NCBI RefSeq assembly: GCF_000003605.2
Contig: NW_003125397.1
Span: 31,858 to 47,563 of the forward strand
Length of the DNA: 15,706 nucleotides
Direction: 5' to 3'
Source: Saccoglossus kowalevskii
Lineage: Eukaryota; Hemichordata; Enteropneusta; Harrimaniidae
Shown here piece after piece: positions 15,306-15,706 of this stretch. Below the pieces are notes generated by a model. The model did no database searches. It saw nothing but the letters and a program-made list of their open reading frames with translations, and had not been told where the DNA came from. The position numbers were made by a program, and so were the translations under genes. Position 1 is the first letter of the stretch. Every line of letters begins with the position of its first letter.

Positions 15306-15706
15306 TGTTCGGATGAAGTATGAAAACAGGGGCTATCAACTTTAGTTTCATCTGTGCATCTGTTTGGAGCCATTTCTTGACATGCTTTGACCAATCTCAT
15401 TCAAACTTCACATATAGACAATGTGTGGCGACTTACAGGTGCACGTAATATTTTTTCTTTTGTGATTCAGACAAAAATGGCAGATTCTGTTTTTGATTTA
15501 ATTTCTATCCTGATTCCTCACTTGTATATCACTTGATTTAGTTAAAAGTTCATACTCTATTAAATTACTATACTCGGGGTTGTACTCGTAGTTTTATCAA
15601 ATTGATGGCCATTTTGTTTAAAATCTTCAAATCAGTCTCTAAATGTGTTCAGAACCATTTTTTGGATGTGCACAGAACAATTTCATTCAAACTTTGTATA
15701 AGAATC
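15306..15706. mobile_element. AGTCC hairpin element, continues past the window end
   Basis: AGTCCTTGTT (about 15299-15308) can pair with AACAGGGGCT (about 15324-15333), allowing G-T pairs. GTGCATCTGT and TGGAGCCAT follow, the same order as in the element at 9894. Inside, CCATTTCTTG...CTCATTCAAACTT (about 15370-15408) recurs as CCATTTTTTG...TTCATTCAAACTT (about 15655-15695), suggesting long internal repeats of roughly 285 bp. The far end is outside the window. Confidence 0.5.

Noticed and set aside
1-15706. tRNA genes or tRNA-derived SINEs
   Set aside because: No paired A-box and B-box (GGTTCRANTCC-type) sequence with cloverleaf potential was seen on either strand.
1-15706. CRISPR arrays, operons or other prokaryotic systems
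   Set aside because: Spliced GT-AG gene structure and poly(A) signals show a eukaryotic nuclear locus; the tandem repeats have no unique spacers.

Overview
The window is AT-rich nuclear DNA from an animal, probably a marine invertebrate. The evidence is GT-AG introns of 241 bp to 3.5 kb, a terminal exon followed by a poly(A) signal, and introns full of short non-autonomous repeats. Two of these repeats carry tandem cores of about 160 bp and CTGT-rich tracts, a layout known from bivalve 'pearl' elements and Helentron-derived elements. That points to a mollusc or other lophotrochozoan, but the phylum is an inference.

Only one gene is supported: the 3' part of the cytosolic leucyl-tRNA synthetase gene (LARS1, plus strand). 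Seven exons can be placed with codon-exact splice sites: 2876-3016, 6564-6671, 6913-7023, 9763-9867, 11452-11547, 12309-12441 and 13303-13508 (stop TAA 13506-13508). Together they encode 299 residues, about the last quarter of a protein that is 1,176 residues long in human. They cover the end of the anticodon-binding domain and the eukaryote-specific C-terminal extension. The first five visible exons are multiples of three bounded by phase-0 introns; only the last intron is phase 1. The 5' part of the gene and its promoter lie outside the window.

Layout: 1-2875 is the 3' part of an upstream intron (a 128-bp tandem repeat, a 12-bp minisatellite, a (GT)n tract and a palindromic element). The 3,547-bp intron at 3017-6563 holds a 160-bp-core repeat element and a 1.08-kb element with long inverted ends. 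The 241-bp intron at 6672-6912 is largely a 77-bp duplication. The intron at 7024-9762 holds a 152-bp MITE with an 8-bp target duplication and a second 160-bp-core element. The intron at 9868-11451 holds a hairpin/CTGT element and a 53-bp duplication with CTCF-like motifs. The intron at 12442-13302 contains a decayed 56-bp copy of the terminal LARS1 exon between 25-bp direct repeats, the most unusual feature seen. After the gene come a short 3' UTR, intergenic DNA with a TTAA-flanked MITE, and a fourth hairpin element running to the window end.

I found no second protein gene, tRNA, rRNA or CRISPR. The remaining open reading frames are short, lie in introns, intergenic DNA or repeats, and match no family I recognise.
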